This document shows, piece after piece, positions 1-10,452 of a stretch of DNA of 64,000 bases. Numbering within the stretch: position 1 is the stretch's first letter; the number at the start of each line of letters is the position of its first letter. The stretch is taken from assembly GCA_963681505.1 (NCBI GenBank), contig OY811991.1:4376387-4440386 (forward strand), given 5' to 3'. The notes under the pieces are model-generated. The model ran no database searches. It saw only the letters and a list, made by a program, of their open reading frames with translations, and was not told where the DNA came from. Source of the DNA: Eunapius fragilis. Lineage: Eukaryota; Porifera; Demospongiae; Spongillida; Spongillidae. The position numbers and the translations under genes were made by a program.

Positions 1-779
1 TTCCAATAGTGCAAAGGGTCAAGGCAGATCCAGCCCTGAGTTGTATGTACTTTTTAAAATGTTTTTTGAGCTTCTGTTTTGTTAATATTATATTCATATC
101 CCAAGCTACATGTATGTACATATGTGGTCATGTATTTGTCTGTTGCAGCTGCCTTTGAGGATACTTGTATGTGTGCTGAGGTCTCTATTTATTATTACAA
201 AGTAGTGGTATCCAGGTGATGAAGAGAGGCTTATTGTGACCACCCAAATATTCTACTGACACCTGCTGTGTTCTGGTGAGTTCCATCTCTAAGCACTGGT
301 GTATGTCCCAATCCCCTCCTCCCCTCTGACGGGCTTAGTGCAGGAGACAACATGTGAGGCACTCTCTGCCTTTCATAGGGGAGGAGGGGGTGGGACTAAG
401 CCCTTGTGAGTGTAGGAGGGGGTTGGAACATATAATAATGGTAATGAATAGAATGAGGTTATGTTAGTTAGCATGTACAATGCTGACATGCTGATGTGTT
501 GTGAGGACCTAAAAGAGAGTCCATTCTGCACTATACACATCACCATTATTTTACCTTCTCCCAGATGTCCGCGCACACACACACACACACCCGTTTTCCT
601 ACTTACGCCAACCTTCTCCCCAACCCTTTAGCCCTGCAAGGGAAGAGCAGTGACCATTTTGCAATCTTGTTGACCCCCCCCCCCCCTCCAATACTTGCCT
701 ATTAGTACTCTGCACTGACAGGAAGAATATGCATTCCAGCATGATGCATTGGTTTGTACTGGACCAACTTGGGGTTGCC

Positions 780-780
<1 letters not shown>
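1..780. other. Gene-free stretch
   Basis: I see no gene here. The sequence holds a short CA tract near 570-590 and a C-run near 667-680. The small ORFs are not convincing. Confidence 0.5.
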
Positions 781-860
<80 letters not shown>

Positions 861-873
861 GTGTGTGTGTGTG

Positions 874-938
<65 letters not shown>
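781..938. repeat. (TG)n microsatellite, about 158 bp
   Basis: Almost pure TG dinucleotide repeat with two small interruptions near 860-875. Open frames here read poly Cys-Val or His-Thr on both strands and are artefacts of the repeat. Confidence 0.97.
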
Positions 939-939
<1 letters not shown>

Positions 940-1239
940 CATATTGCCCTGCCACTCGGAACCAACCATTGACAATGCGCATGTTATATGCCCAGCCATT
1001 CGATTTACCCTCTTCTCATTAAATAGATTATCGTCCACTATGGCAATGAAGAAATGAGAAATCCTGTGCAGCTGTCATTATAGGAACGTTTTCATTGTGA
1101 AACTGTACCTCCATTCTTATTGCCTTGCTAACACATTTATTTATACATTTGTATGGTTATTGATTAAAGTTGTTATTGATATCTTAAAGGCACACCTACT
1201 GATAAGTTACAGTGCCGTAGAGGCATGACACAGGCAGAA

Positions 1240-2360
1240 CTTTTCTGGCACCCTCAGTGACTCTGTTGTTTTTGGCAATGTGCCTTCGGGGTTGTGGCAC
1301 ATACCAACTAACAACTGTACCACTAAGAATTAACAACCCATATTTGGTGTTGGCTGTAGGGGGTGGGGCACACAACTGTACATGTGTTACTGAAAATTTA
1401 TTTCAACCATGGACAGTGAATGGTTTCACCTACTGTGGGACATTCTCTGATGTTTAGGCAGCATAGGTCATGTGGTATGGAGGGGGGGGGGGGGGGTGAG
1501 GTTGAGGTGCATGCCAACTGACCTTTGTGTAACCTATAATTGCTATTACCTGACTCCAGTAATGGACAAAAAGACAGTTAATATTTCCCCCTACCCTGCA
1601 GGAACATGGATAGAACACTCTCTGATGCAATTTAATTATGCTGGGGAGGGGGGGGGGGGGGGGGGAGGGTGCATGCCACCTGTCACTTGTGTAATTGCTA
1701 TTAGCTGCATGCTGACTCAAGTGATGGACAATTAATATTTCCCCTTAGTCAGGAACATGGATAGAACAGTCTCGGATGGTTAGATAGCATGGCAATATAT
1801 GGACGAGGAGGTGGGTTTGGGGGGGGGGGGGGGTTCATGCCAACAGACATTTGTGTAAACTTTAAATTGCAATTACCCGCAATGTCTCTGAGTAGTGGTT
1901 CACTGTTCATTTCTAGAGGCAGGTAATAGCAATTTTATGTACACAAGGCATGTACCCCTCCCCCCTCCTCTTCCGGTATATATTGCCATTCTATCTAAAT
2001 ATCAGAGGCTGTTCCTGGAAAATTGCGCTGTACATTGCTAGTCAGTTTTAAGTTACATAAAAGTCAGTGACATGTACCCACGCCCCCTCCCCCTCCCCTG
2101 CCACATATTGCCATGGTTCCATATGAATTGGTGGAAATGTTTAGGTAGCATGGCAATATGCATTAGGGGAGGAGGGGGGGTGGGGGGTACATGCCTTGTG
2201 TAACTTAAAATTGCTATTACCTGACAATGGACAGTGAATAATCTGACATGGATAAGAACTGGTGATACTATAGCATGCATACATGTATTGGGGGGGGGGT
2301 GGGGAGGGGGGGGACTCCTGGGTGTGGGTGTGGGTGGGGGTGGGGATGTATTTGCTAAAG
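1240..2360. repeat. Degenerate tandem repeat of about 175 bp with poly-G tracts
   Basis: A unit recurs several times. It carries a phrase like TGTGTAACCTATAATTGC, then ATTACCTGAC, a GGACAGTTAATATTT block, GGAACATGGATAGAACA, and finally a run of 9-18 G followed by TGCATGCCA. Clear direct units begin near 1490, 1665 and 1840. At least one unit near 1905-2100 is inverted, and a further direct unit follows near 2140-2300. The copies have diverged by indels, mainly in the G-run length. No coding function is visible. Confidence 0.75.
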
Positions 2361-2575
2361 GGACAGTGTGTCAGGGATCAGGGGTTAAGCATCATACGCA
2401 TAAGCTCAATTACTATCTATAGCCCTAATTAATAAATCTAAATAACTGGGGGGAGTGTAATTTACTGCCATACCTCTCACTATAACACGCCACTATTTTG
2501 CGAGGGGGCAAAGAGGAGGGGCTTAAAACACTCATGCTTTGGGCGTGGCTACCTCGTAAAAGCGGAGGAGCTATA

Positions 2576-2735
2576 CAGGGGCGGATACAGGATTTCCAAA
2601 TTGGGGGGTTGAAACCCACGATACGAAAAGCGGGGGGTGGGGGGGGGGTTTCTGTACGCTTCAGGCCCGATACGAAATGGGGGAGGGGGGGTGCTGTACA
2701 CTACAGAATGTGGGGGGAGGCTCCTTAGCGAAGAT
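2576..2735 (+). mobile_element. GGCGGATAC-family MITE, copy 1
   Basis: Starts AGGGGCGGATACAGGATTT and carries the internal phrase CAGGCCCGATACGAAA, which recurs near 2970 and, inverted, near 19870-19890. G-runs sit at constant places inside the family. It is a short non-coding, non-autonomous DNA element. I infer hAT-like ends from the GGGGCGG terminus. Confidence 0.6.
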
Positions 2736-2757
2736 GCGTGAGGTACCTTCTATGAAA

Positions 2758-2788
<31 letters not shown>

Positions 2789-2811
2789 GCAACCCCCCCC
2801 CCCCCCCCCCC
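2758..2811. repeat. G29-TTGCAA-C19 perfect hairpin
   Basis: A run of 29 G (2758-2786), the 6-base spacer TTGCAA and a run of 19 C (2793-2811). It can form a near-perfect hairpin or G-quadruplex/i-motif. Run lengths in an assembly may be imprecise. Confidence 0.85.
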
Positions 2812-2892
2812 GCTTGGAGCGACAGGGCAGGCATAGTGTAAATTATGCACAAATGACGCCCCCCAACTCTTGCGCTGCGCTATTCGTACCAG

Positions 2893-3078
2893 AGGCGGAT
2901 ACAGGATTTTCAGTTCGCGAATAGTAGGTGGGGAGGGGGGGAGGAAGGGTGCTGTCTGCTTCTGGCCCGATACAAATGCGTTCATGGGTTCGATCGCGCT
3001 GGGGCGACAATTAATAACCTCTCTTCTATTTTGGCCACCCCTCAAACCCCCCTCGCTACGCCACTGCCCCAAGCAGCC
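2893..3078 (+). mobile_element. GGCGGATAC-family MITE, copy 2
   Basis: Starts AGAGGCGGATACAGGATTTT, carries CTGGCCCGATACAAA, and ends in CTCGCTACGCCACTGCCCC, a typical end of this class. Non-coding. Confidence 0.6.
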
Positions 3079-4389
3079 GCTCATTACAGTTATCAATTCA
3101 CGTGTTCGTTGCGTTCGCGATCGCTTATTGTTCATAACATCATCGATCGTGACTTACAGTTACCGGGACGAAACTCAGTTGCCCACCCCCTGTATCCGCA
3201 CCTGCCACTGTCTCTGTTACGGTACCTTAAGGGCCTGCAGGCCCTGCCAACCGAGGTCGGCTTAACAGTAACACTCACCCCCGCAGTAAAGTTTGCCTCT
3301 TGCAGATATAAATATATATGATCTCTGTCTCTTGCATCTATTTATCTTTCGATCTCACACTTGTATAGAGTTCTTCAGCAACGTAGCTTTAGAAAGTAGC
3401 TGACATGCATTCACAACGTTCGGGCCTTGTCGATCGGCTTTATACAGTAGGGTACTAACAGTCATTGTACACATGACACAGCGAAGGGCGCTCGTGTTCG
3501 CTAACATACTGCCCTACTGCACGGTCACAAACCACATGGCTTTGGTATTTAGATCCAACGCCAGTCGAGAATGTACGTCGTTATAAGTATGTTAGTTTAT
3601 GGTGTACGCACAAGCTCCACTTAAATTTAAAAAACCCCGCCGGGAGAAGTTATAACTACATGCATCCACGTAGGCCTACCAGAGACAGAATGCGTTCGCT
3701 TGCAAAACTGGTACAATAACATATCCCTTATTTCATACCGAACACCCATCTTGCGAGTACGGAACTATGCCAGATAAGGCTATGGTGTTTATGAAGACTA
3801 TTAGGCTAGGCACGGTCGGCTATACCAAGCACCGATAATTAGCTCATGTGACGTCGGATGACAATTAATAATTTCATATATTTGTCCCAGATTTTGAAGT
3901 GCGGTTCATAAAAGTGCCTAGGGAATGTTGTGTGTAAGGGTTTAAAATACACCACTTGCTCCGACTAATGACTCAGTAGTTCAGCCTTCATATTCCAGGA
4001 CGTAGACTTGAGATTTATGGCGGAGTGATAGGAAAAAAAGTTGAAGAAACATGACAATATCATGTTTCACGTACAAATGTACGTAGTAGCACAAAAATGC
4101 CTATGGAATTAGTACTGAACACTTTTCTACAGAGACCAGAATATAGAAAAGATGATTCATCAGTATCCCTATCATAAACCGTTACGTAATGTTGTATTGT
4201 AGCTAATGTACAAGAACCGTGAGTGTTTTTACACATCTCTCCATACACTTCCCGTTCAATTAATTTTTATCGCGTGACGCGGGTATTCAATTATTCATGT
4301 CCGCTATTGCTGGACATGAAGGAACTATACGGCTCGCCGTACATATAAAGTCGTTTATGCAGTGTAGTCCAATTAAGACTGAATGAAAA
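3079..4389. other. Gene-free stretch
   Basis: Unique-looking AT-rich DNA with small ORFs only. I recognise neither a gene nor a repeat. Confidence 0.5.
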
Positions 4390-4763
4390 CTAGCTTGCTT
4401 TGCGCTCAACTGCAAGAATAGAGCGGGTAAGTAGCTTGTGTATAAGTATACAAGGAGGAGCTCAGCGGGATGTAGCTATATAGCATATATTTATACACGT
4501 ATATGTATTGATTATAACCGATGGTACACAGCACAGTCTTACAGGGTGCATGCATGTATTTCTTCTGAATGTATAGGCAGCATATACGACTCGAAGAGGG
4601 AAAAAATGGAGGAAATGCAGGGATCAAATAAACCGAAGAGTTTACGACAGCAGCCTAGCGCATGGAGTCTTAATGACGGCGAACTGGCGGTCAAGAGTGG
4701 GTAATGTTATACCACTGCATGCACCGCGCTGTACGGTGTCATTATCCGGCCATGATGTGACAC

Positions 4764-4803
<40 letters not shown>

Positions 4804-6300
4804 CATCGCTGGTCCTCGCAGTGACCACATTGGGTGGAGCACGAAGGGGAAGCAAAAGCGAAGAGTCTCTCTTGATGAAAATAGTGTCAGCTTCACGCGA
4901 TACGAGATCAATGTTATTAAAGAAGTTGTTGCCAAGGCCGACGAAGTAGAACGTAAAGAAGAGAAGAGGAATTGTGCACTGTTAAAAAAGGGGGTTACCA
5001 CAACACGCCAGTATATTGACAGACCCATCACATAAAACACCGCGGTACACATACATGAACACGGCTTGCAACCCTTCATAAACACAGCGAGGCTGTATAC
5101 AGTAATTGCACCGTTTGCACAAAGCGACGTTAACGTGTACAAGCGCACTGGCTGCATGATAGTCTACAAATCCACACCGACGAACCAAGGCCAGTCTATG
5201 TTAGATGTTCAGTACTGGCGAGTTGTGTGCGCGCATACCTTTATGATAACTTTCGGCTTTAAAGTCCAATCCAACTACACATACGCGACGCCACAGCAGC
5301 CACATCATCTCGCAAACCACGCCCTCAATCCGTCAAAAGTAATTATGAACAAGGCCATACACAGGAGTGTTATGTGGTTAATCAGTGTTACCTTTCAAAT
5401 GTCCTAACACCCCAATCTTGGTGGTGGTATGCTGCCAACACCCTATAGCTAGCATAGTCAGTGTCTGCCAACACCGATAGATGTCAGCTGAACACCTTTG
5501 TGTGTTACTATAACTCTCTGGGCTGTAATACCCCTCAAACCTAACACCCATCAGGCCTTTTTTTCTTAACAGTGTACTCTTCCCAACATCCTCCGATATA
5601 CATGGTGAAGATGTGTTATGCGGCTTTCGAAGGGTCTGCATGTTGATTACTAAAGTAATATTAATTATTCAGCTGGTGCATGTATTGTCAATCAGACTTT
5701 TTATTAACGTACATGACTCAATTAACGCATGCGTGCACGTTTGCAGTCATGCATCGATGTAGGGTATACATTGAGGTCATCGGCATATTGCCACGCGTAT
5801 ATAGGTTACTACAGCAGCAATTTGAAGAGTTTTGCAGTCGGTCGCCTGGTGATGGCAGTACCTCCTGTGTTGTCTGCTCCCAGACATTCGGTCGCACTCA
5901 TCTCGGAGCTAAGTGCGACGCTTGCGCATCGGTAAGTACAGAGCTGCTTATACTGTAAGCCGACACCGTTGCATGCACAACTACGTCGTTACATTGAATC
6001 TCTCTATACTGACACGTGCGGTGACGTGTGCAGTTTTGCTGCCCCACGTGTATGGAGAGCTACAACCGGTTAAGCGGGGATGCTATTGCGCTATGCAAGA
6101 TCTGCTCTAATAAGATACAGGTGAGTAGAGCCGTTTTCCGGCTGCATATATGTACGCTATTTTAATGTTCACCTCCCACCTTTGGCATCGCATACGGTCG
6201 CAATCACATGCCCCTCTACCCAGCTGTGGAGTAAAAGTGGGGCGTGGTTCACAGGCGCCGCTCTATGCAATATAAATGGCAAATCAACATCATGAAGCAA
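4390..6300 (+). mobile_element. R1 repeat, copy 1: multi-exon zinc-finger gene remnant
   Basis: This stretch recurs in inverted orientation at 24215-25620. Similarity is concentrated in exon-like blocks that end in good donor sites. The blocks are: one ending at the GTAAGTAG near 4428; 4590-4695 (coiled-coil-like, SNKPKSLRQQPSAWSLNDGE); 4810-4975 (basic, DHIGWSTKGKQKRR then YEINVIKEVVAKADEVE); 5785-5930 (CVVCSQTF, CDAC); and 6034-6119 (FCCPTCMESYNR, CKICSNK). Each of the last two is followed by GT[AG]AGTA. The CxxC pairs suggest a zinc-binding domain. About 600 bp at 4980-5575 is absent from copy 2, so one copy gained or lost sequence. A T-tract of about 34 lies at 4770-4803. The product is unknown to me; a transposon-borne or multicopy gene is the best reading. 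Confidence 0.6.
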
Positions 6301-6356
6301 ATGTCCGTACTTTTTGTTTTGCATGCTTATAACCTCTAGTTGTGCAGTTAACATGT

Positions 6357-6376
6357 ACCTAGTCTCGTTCCCAGAA
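6357..6376 (+). mobile_element. Orphan R2-like terminus
   Basis: TAGTCTCGTTCCCAGAACC closely matches the terminal inverted repeat of the R2 elements at 6857 and 45846. No partner CGAGACTA end with a matching flank was found nearby, so this is probably a truncated copy. Confidence 0.45.
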
Positions 6377-6989
6377 CCTGTGTGTGTTTGCTGTGCATGA
6401 TGTGCTTGTGTCAGTGTATGCTGCTTGTGCTGCGCGTATTTTTTGTGTGTGGGGTGTTGTAGTAATAATATACAAGGACAATGAGTTATGCAAAGCCGTA
6501 TATTCAGCTGGTCAGAAAATTGCTGAAGAATGTATGAATTAGGGTGTGTAGCAGCCCCTGAACACTGAATGAAAATCGTTTTTTTCAAATAGTGGGGGGA
6601 AAAAATTACTAATCAGTTTTTCAGGATAATTAAGATCTGAAAATCGGTTTTTTCCGAAACTTTTAAAAACAAAATAAATTTTCCCGAATAGCAATTTGAT
6701 ATGGCCGAATACCTAGGTCATTTTACAGTGGATTTAACAGAGTTATAGATGTAATAGGTTTGAACTTGAGACCTTGCTCATCATGTACATGAGTATAACA
6801 GAACCAGATGGAAAAGGTATCATGTACCCATATTAATTTTGTGTGGTCCATATCACTAGTCTCGTCCCCAGACCCTATACGGTACGTATATGGTATATGG
6901 GTCTGGCTTGTACATTGTGGAATGTAAACAAACAATCATATCGATCCATCGTTTGACCACATCCGATGATTATCAAATTTATTAAAGCT

Positions 6990-7445
6990 ATGGCTGCTGT
7001 TTGGGCCCCATATCAGTGTAGGTATTGCGGAGACGTTGTGTTGAACCACACACAGACCGCAGAGTACTGACTAGCGATGCTGCCCACACCAATTGCTTGC
7101 TCCAACTTCTTGGCAAAGAGTGGGCATATTTAGCTCTTGCGCGCGATTCGCGCAAAGAAAGGGTTGGACAAAACCTATATATGTCGGTTGTGCTTCTTAA
7201 CCTTAGTTACGCTTCACAAAAAGTTGGAAGATGTTAAGAAAGACATAATAGAGGCTGAGCGATGTGTCATTTTGAAGATTAATCAATTGCACCCACACAG
7301 CTCTCTAGCAGTATCAACCATAGATGTGTGCATGCCAGTCAGTACAACAGGTTTGGAAGCTCACTCGCACTGTGATAGGATTGTGAACAAAGCTGGCGTA
7401 TCCATATTTACACTTAGTGCGGGTCTGGGTCAAGTGAATGGTTGA
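6990..7445 (+). pseudogene. Cys-rich zinc-finger ORF of R2, copy 1 (broken)
   Basis: Reads MAAVWAPYQCRYCGDVVLNH from an ATG at 6990 and then changes frame relative to copy 2. The later part shows AHTNCLLQLLGKEWAY in one frame and KGLDKTYICRLCFL in another, so there are at least two frameshifts. Downstream, KKLEDVKKDIIEAERC continues as a possible coiled coil. The CxxC...CxxC arrangement implies a zinc site of about 65 residues. Copy 2 preserves this exon in one frame. Function unknown; possibly the DNA-binding part of the transposition machinery. Confidence 0.6.
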
Positions 7446-7510
7446 GTATTTGTTTATGTACATACGTCATAATTAAAGTGCGCACGAATTCCAGGGTTTG
7501 GTACACTTCC

Positions 7511-7781
7511 CAGGGGCGGATCCAGAATTTTTTTGCGAGGGGGGGCGTTAATAATCATGGTTTGGGCGTGGCTACGAAATATTGCGCGTAAGAGAGGAAG
7601 ATGTACCCGGGGTCTGGGGCTTCGCCCCAGCCACTTTTTACTGTTATCATGTTATACTTCGGCGCGTTTTCGTTGTATTTGTATCATCAGGGCGACGTGA
7701 CACCGCCCCTTGTAGCTATGAATATTTAATTTCTAACTTGGCGGGGGGGGGGGGGGGGGGGGGGGGCAAAACCCAGTTCCC

Positions 7782-7813
<32 letters not shown>

Positions 7814-7841
7814 CCAAGTTAGAAATTAAATATTCCACTGT
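7511..7841. mobile_element. Nested GGCGGATCC MITE plus G24/C30 hairpin
   Basis: Comparison with R2 copy 2 shows that this block interrupts the phrase ACACTTCC/GCCCCAT. It starts CAGGGGCGGATCCAG; an inner end near 7710 reads CCGCCCCTTG. It is followed by an inverted repeat whose arms read TATTTAATTTCTAACTTGG and its complement. The arms enclose a run of 24 G (7743-7766) and a run of 30 C (7783-7812). Probably two successive insertions. Confidence 0.65.
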
Positions 7842-8133
7842 TTCCGCCCCATTCGAAACACCAGACCTATACGAGCGTGTTTATATATTATGCGATAAAC
7901 ATTGCGTCATATTGGTCTGGGCACGAGACTACCATATCACACGGTTGTTTGCGGTTTATAATTAGAAATTACGGTACCTGTCTATATAATTGTCAAGAAA
8001 CTCCTCATTACAGACGCCTTATGTTTCATAACTCATAACAGCTGTAAAAGTATATAATTATAAGTAGAATACAACAAAACACTTCTCTAACTCTTTTATG
8101 TATAACGAACACGCATTCTTTGAATTGCGTAGC

Positions 8134-9402
8134 CATGGGCGTAGGCAAGGGGGGTCGATGGGTTCGAACGACCCCCCCTCCCCTAAGCGAGGTCACCTTC
8201 ACCATTGGAATTTTTCGCGTACTAGTATTTTACATAAATTACGCTAAGTACGATCAGTTGCGCTTACGCATGACGGCAAAATGTAAATTAATAACTTTGC
8301 CTCATGCAATTACTATGCCAGGAAAAAAGGCAGGAGAAAGAAAAAAAGGAAAGAAGCGGTGGCAATGTGTCGACATTACAAGGTATACCAAGAAAGCAAA
8401 GCAGGTGGGGTGGTCGGAGATGATAGTTTGCTGGTCCGGTTGTAGCTGGGAGGTTAGATGAGACAACGGCAAGCACAACAGATGATAGCGCTAGCCTGAG
8501 CGGGAGTGTTTTTGAAGTGCCTTGCAATACGGTCGTTGTTGCTGATGGTAGGGAAACTGAGCATAGCCCTACTTTGTTTCCCGTACCACATAGCGAGATC
8601 AGAGAGATGCATCAGGGTCATCGTTGTCCAATGAAGCGTGTGTCTATGACTTATCTGCGCATCCACCTACACCACCAGTTAATCCAATCATAACTACATC
8701 CATTGAATGTAACAGCAGAAATTGATGAGTTCAAGAATGATGTTGGACTATTCTTAATTGGTCAACAGCCACCATACGTACTCCAAGCAATGACTTTTGG
8801 CCAAAAGTATCATGTGCTTAAGCATCATTTTGTACCTTCTATAGATCATACTTTTCCTGAGGAATACATGAGAGGATGTAAGCGACGTTTTAACTGACAT
8901 AGATATGGAAGAGGTTAATCGTCAATATGTTTGCACATATGGCACCCAAGACGCCTCGAAATGGACAATATAGTCTTCATTAGTTGATTCATTGTTGTAA
9001 CAATCATGTCATCTGTTTTTAAATCAAATGTATTCAGCTATCATTCTATGTTTTAGAACCTTGATTTGATTCCTCATGTTGAATGTCTGCCATGATTCAT
9101 GAATGCATGCACGAGCATATTATAATCAGGTAACAATCCTGTGCCAATATTGTCCTTAGTCAATGCAAGTGTATTAGACTGGTTTTCATGATGGAGTGGA
9201 AATATTGATTGTGCATGGTTGTTACTTTAATCGGTCTCCCTTAGTTATGCAACTTACTTTTTAGCGCCAATGGATATTTATTATCAATAGCATCATACAA
9301 AGCATCGATGTACAAAATGGAAATAACACTCAAAATATATATTAAGGTCACCTATTTAAAAAAATTCGACCCCCCCTTTCCTGAAGGCTGCGTACGCCCA
9401 TG
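8134..9402 (+). mobile_element. hAT-like DNA transposon remnant with CATGGGCGTA ends
   Basis: Left end CATGGGCGTAGGCA and right end TGCGTACGCCCATG are inverted repeats. They are flanked by GTAGC on both sides (8129-8133, 9403-9407). G-rich and C-rich blocks sit just inside both ends. The interior contains a transposase fragment resembling the N-terminal part of ZMYM1/DUF4371-type hAT transposases. Most of the catalytic domain is missing. A 5-bp duplication is short for hAT, which normally makes 8 bp, so the flank may have decayed or the family call may be wrong. Confidence 0.6.
8703..8897 (+). pseudogene. hAT (DUF4371/ZMYM1-like) transposase fragment
   Basis: The 64-codon frame reads EIDEFKNDVGLFLIGQQPPY and then KYHVLKHHFVPSIDHTFP and YMRGCKRRFN. 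By memory of the family, this matches the segment just upstream of the TTF-type zinc finger in ZMYM1-like hAT transposases, where a Y-H-L-L-x-x-H-F-V-P...F-P...C-x-R-x-F pattern is typical. It then stops, and no zinc finger or DDE core follows. Coordinates are those of the open frame; the true gene extended on both sides. Confidence 0.55.
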
Positions 9403-9407
9403 GTAGC

Positions 9408-10450
9408 AAGTTTATGCGCAAGCAGTGTTTACATCGCCACGCGGCACTTAAATTGGAAGGGCGGGTACAAGATCCGATATTACAGCCCTCCTGCACAAAA
9501 GCTGGGGGTAAGACTAGTCTTTTCGTACGCCCAAGGCACGGGGAGAATTGATGAACTACGTTTGTCGCCGAATTTCCTGTCATCATGAAATACCCAAGTG
9601 TATCTTATGAATAATCGATGTGTGTTGTGGTCATTGCGTGAACATGTGTACATGAACATAGGTCACAAGAATGGAATACCACACCAAAGTTGAACCAACT
9701 GCTGCTGAGCGTGATAAAAAGGAAAAAGGGGAGCATTTGCAGCTGATCTGCAATTGCATTTTCCATAAACACCCTTACTGATAATGCTCAAGAGTACACT
9801 GAACATTTCTTGCATTGCTTTCATCATTCAATGCAGTTATCAGTGCCAGGACAGAAGGAGTGCACCATAGATGCCATTTGTATGGGAAGTACAAGGGTGT
9901 AGGGTACATAGTGTATGCTTTTATGCAACATCATCAACTTACACTTACAAAATCATATCAGAGGTGTGTGGGCAGTGCAAGAGGTCATGTCAGGAAGCAT
10001 ACAGTTGGCAGAGGTCGTCAATCAGGCACGTTCATTGCACACCTTTTGAAGATGATCCTCCTCCAATCTTCTCATGTGCCGACCATTGGCACTAAACTCG
10101 TCAAGATTCTGCCTTGTAATGATACGAGTAACGCGTTTAGTACGGCCCAAATATAACCATACATTTACCAAAATATACAATCGACTATTTGATCACAGTA
10201 GGCACTCCTCCAGCCAATTCTGAAGCTATTGGTGAAATTTTCATTCTTTAAATGTGTTCCTATCCCAATTTAAGCGTGGTCAAGAAGGAGGAGGATCATT
10301 CCGGGACTGGGTACGATGACGGGCAGTACCCTTTTGTTCTATACAACCGCGCGGTTTTGCGACGTGGAACAAACGTCGAAATTACTCACTTTCGTCTTCT
10401 CGTTCGATTAAAACAACTAGCAAAATAGCAAAACGATCCGATCGTCATCA
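9408..10450. other. Gene-free stretch with one weak ORF
   Basis: An ORF of 113 codons at 9815-10156 (+), MLSSFNAVISARTEGVHHRC and onward, has several Cys and His but matches nothing I recognise. A second frame overlaps it. I do not call a gene. Confidence 0.4.
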
Positions 10451-10452
10451 TA

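Larger units (their letters stand above)
6857..7931 (+). mobile_element. R2 DNA transposon, copy 1, with 9-bp target duplication
   Basis: Starts TAGTCTCGTCCCCAGACC and ends GGTCTGGGCACGAGACTA. It is flanked on both sides by CCATATCAC (6848-6856 and 7932-7940), a perfect 9-bp duplication. It is homologous over both ends to the inverted copy at 45846-46548. It retains the first exon of a Cys-rich protein reading inward from the left end. At the right end it retains the untranslated leader that precedes a RecQ-like helicase exon in copy 2. It carries an unrelated insertion at about 7511-7841 that is absent from copy 2. Internally deleted and non-autonomous. Confidence 0.85.

Noticed and set aside
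599-1038. His-Thr and Cys-Val repeat ORFs around 780-940
   Set aside because: Pure translation of a TG/CA microsatellite; the same holds at 18434-18942, 23784-24062, 49740-49973, 55905-56172 and 59414-59726.
4770-4803. Poly-T tract read as a retroposed poly(A) tail
   Set aside because: It lies inside R1 copy 1 between two exon-like blocks and no retroposed sequence or target duplication borders it.
8150-8185. tRNA-like GGGTTCGAACGACC (B-box-like)
   Set aside because: No A box or cloverleaf at the right spacing; it is the subterminal palindrome of the CATGGGCGTA element and recurs near 41080.
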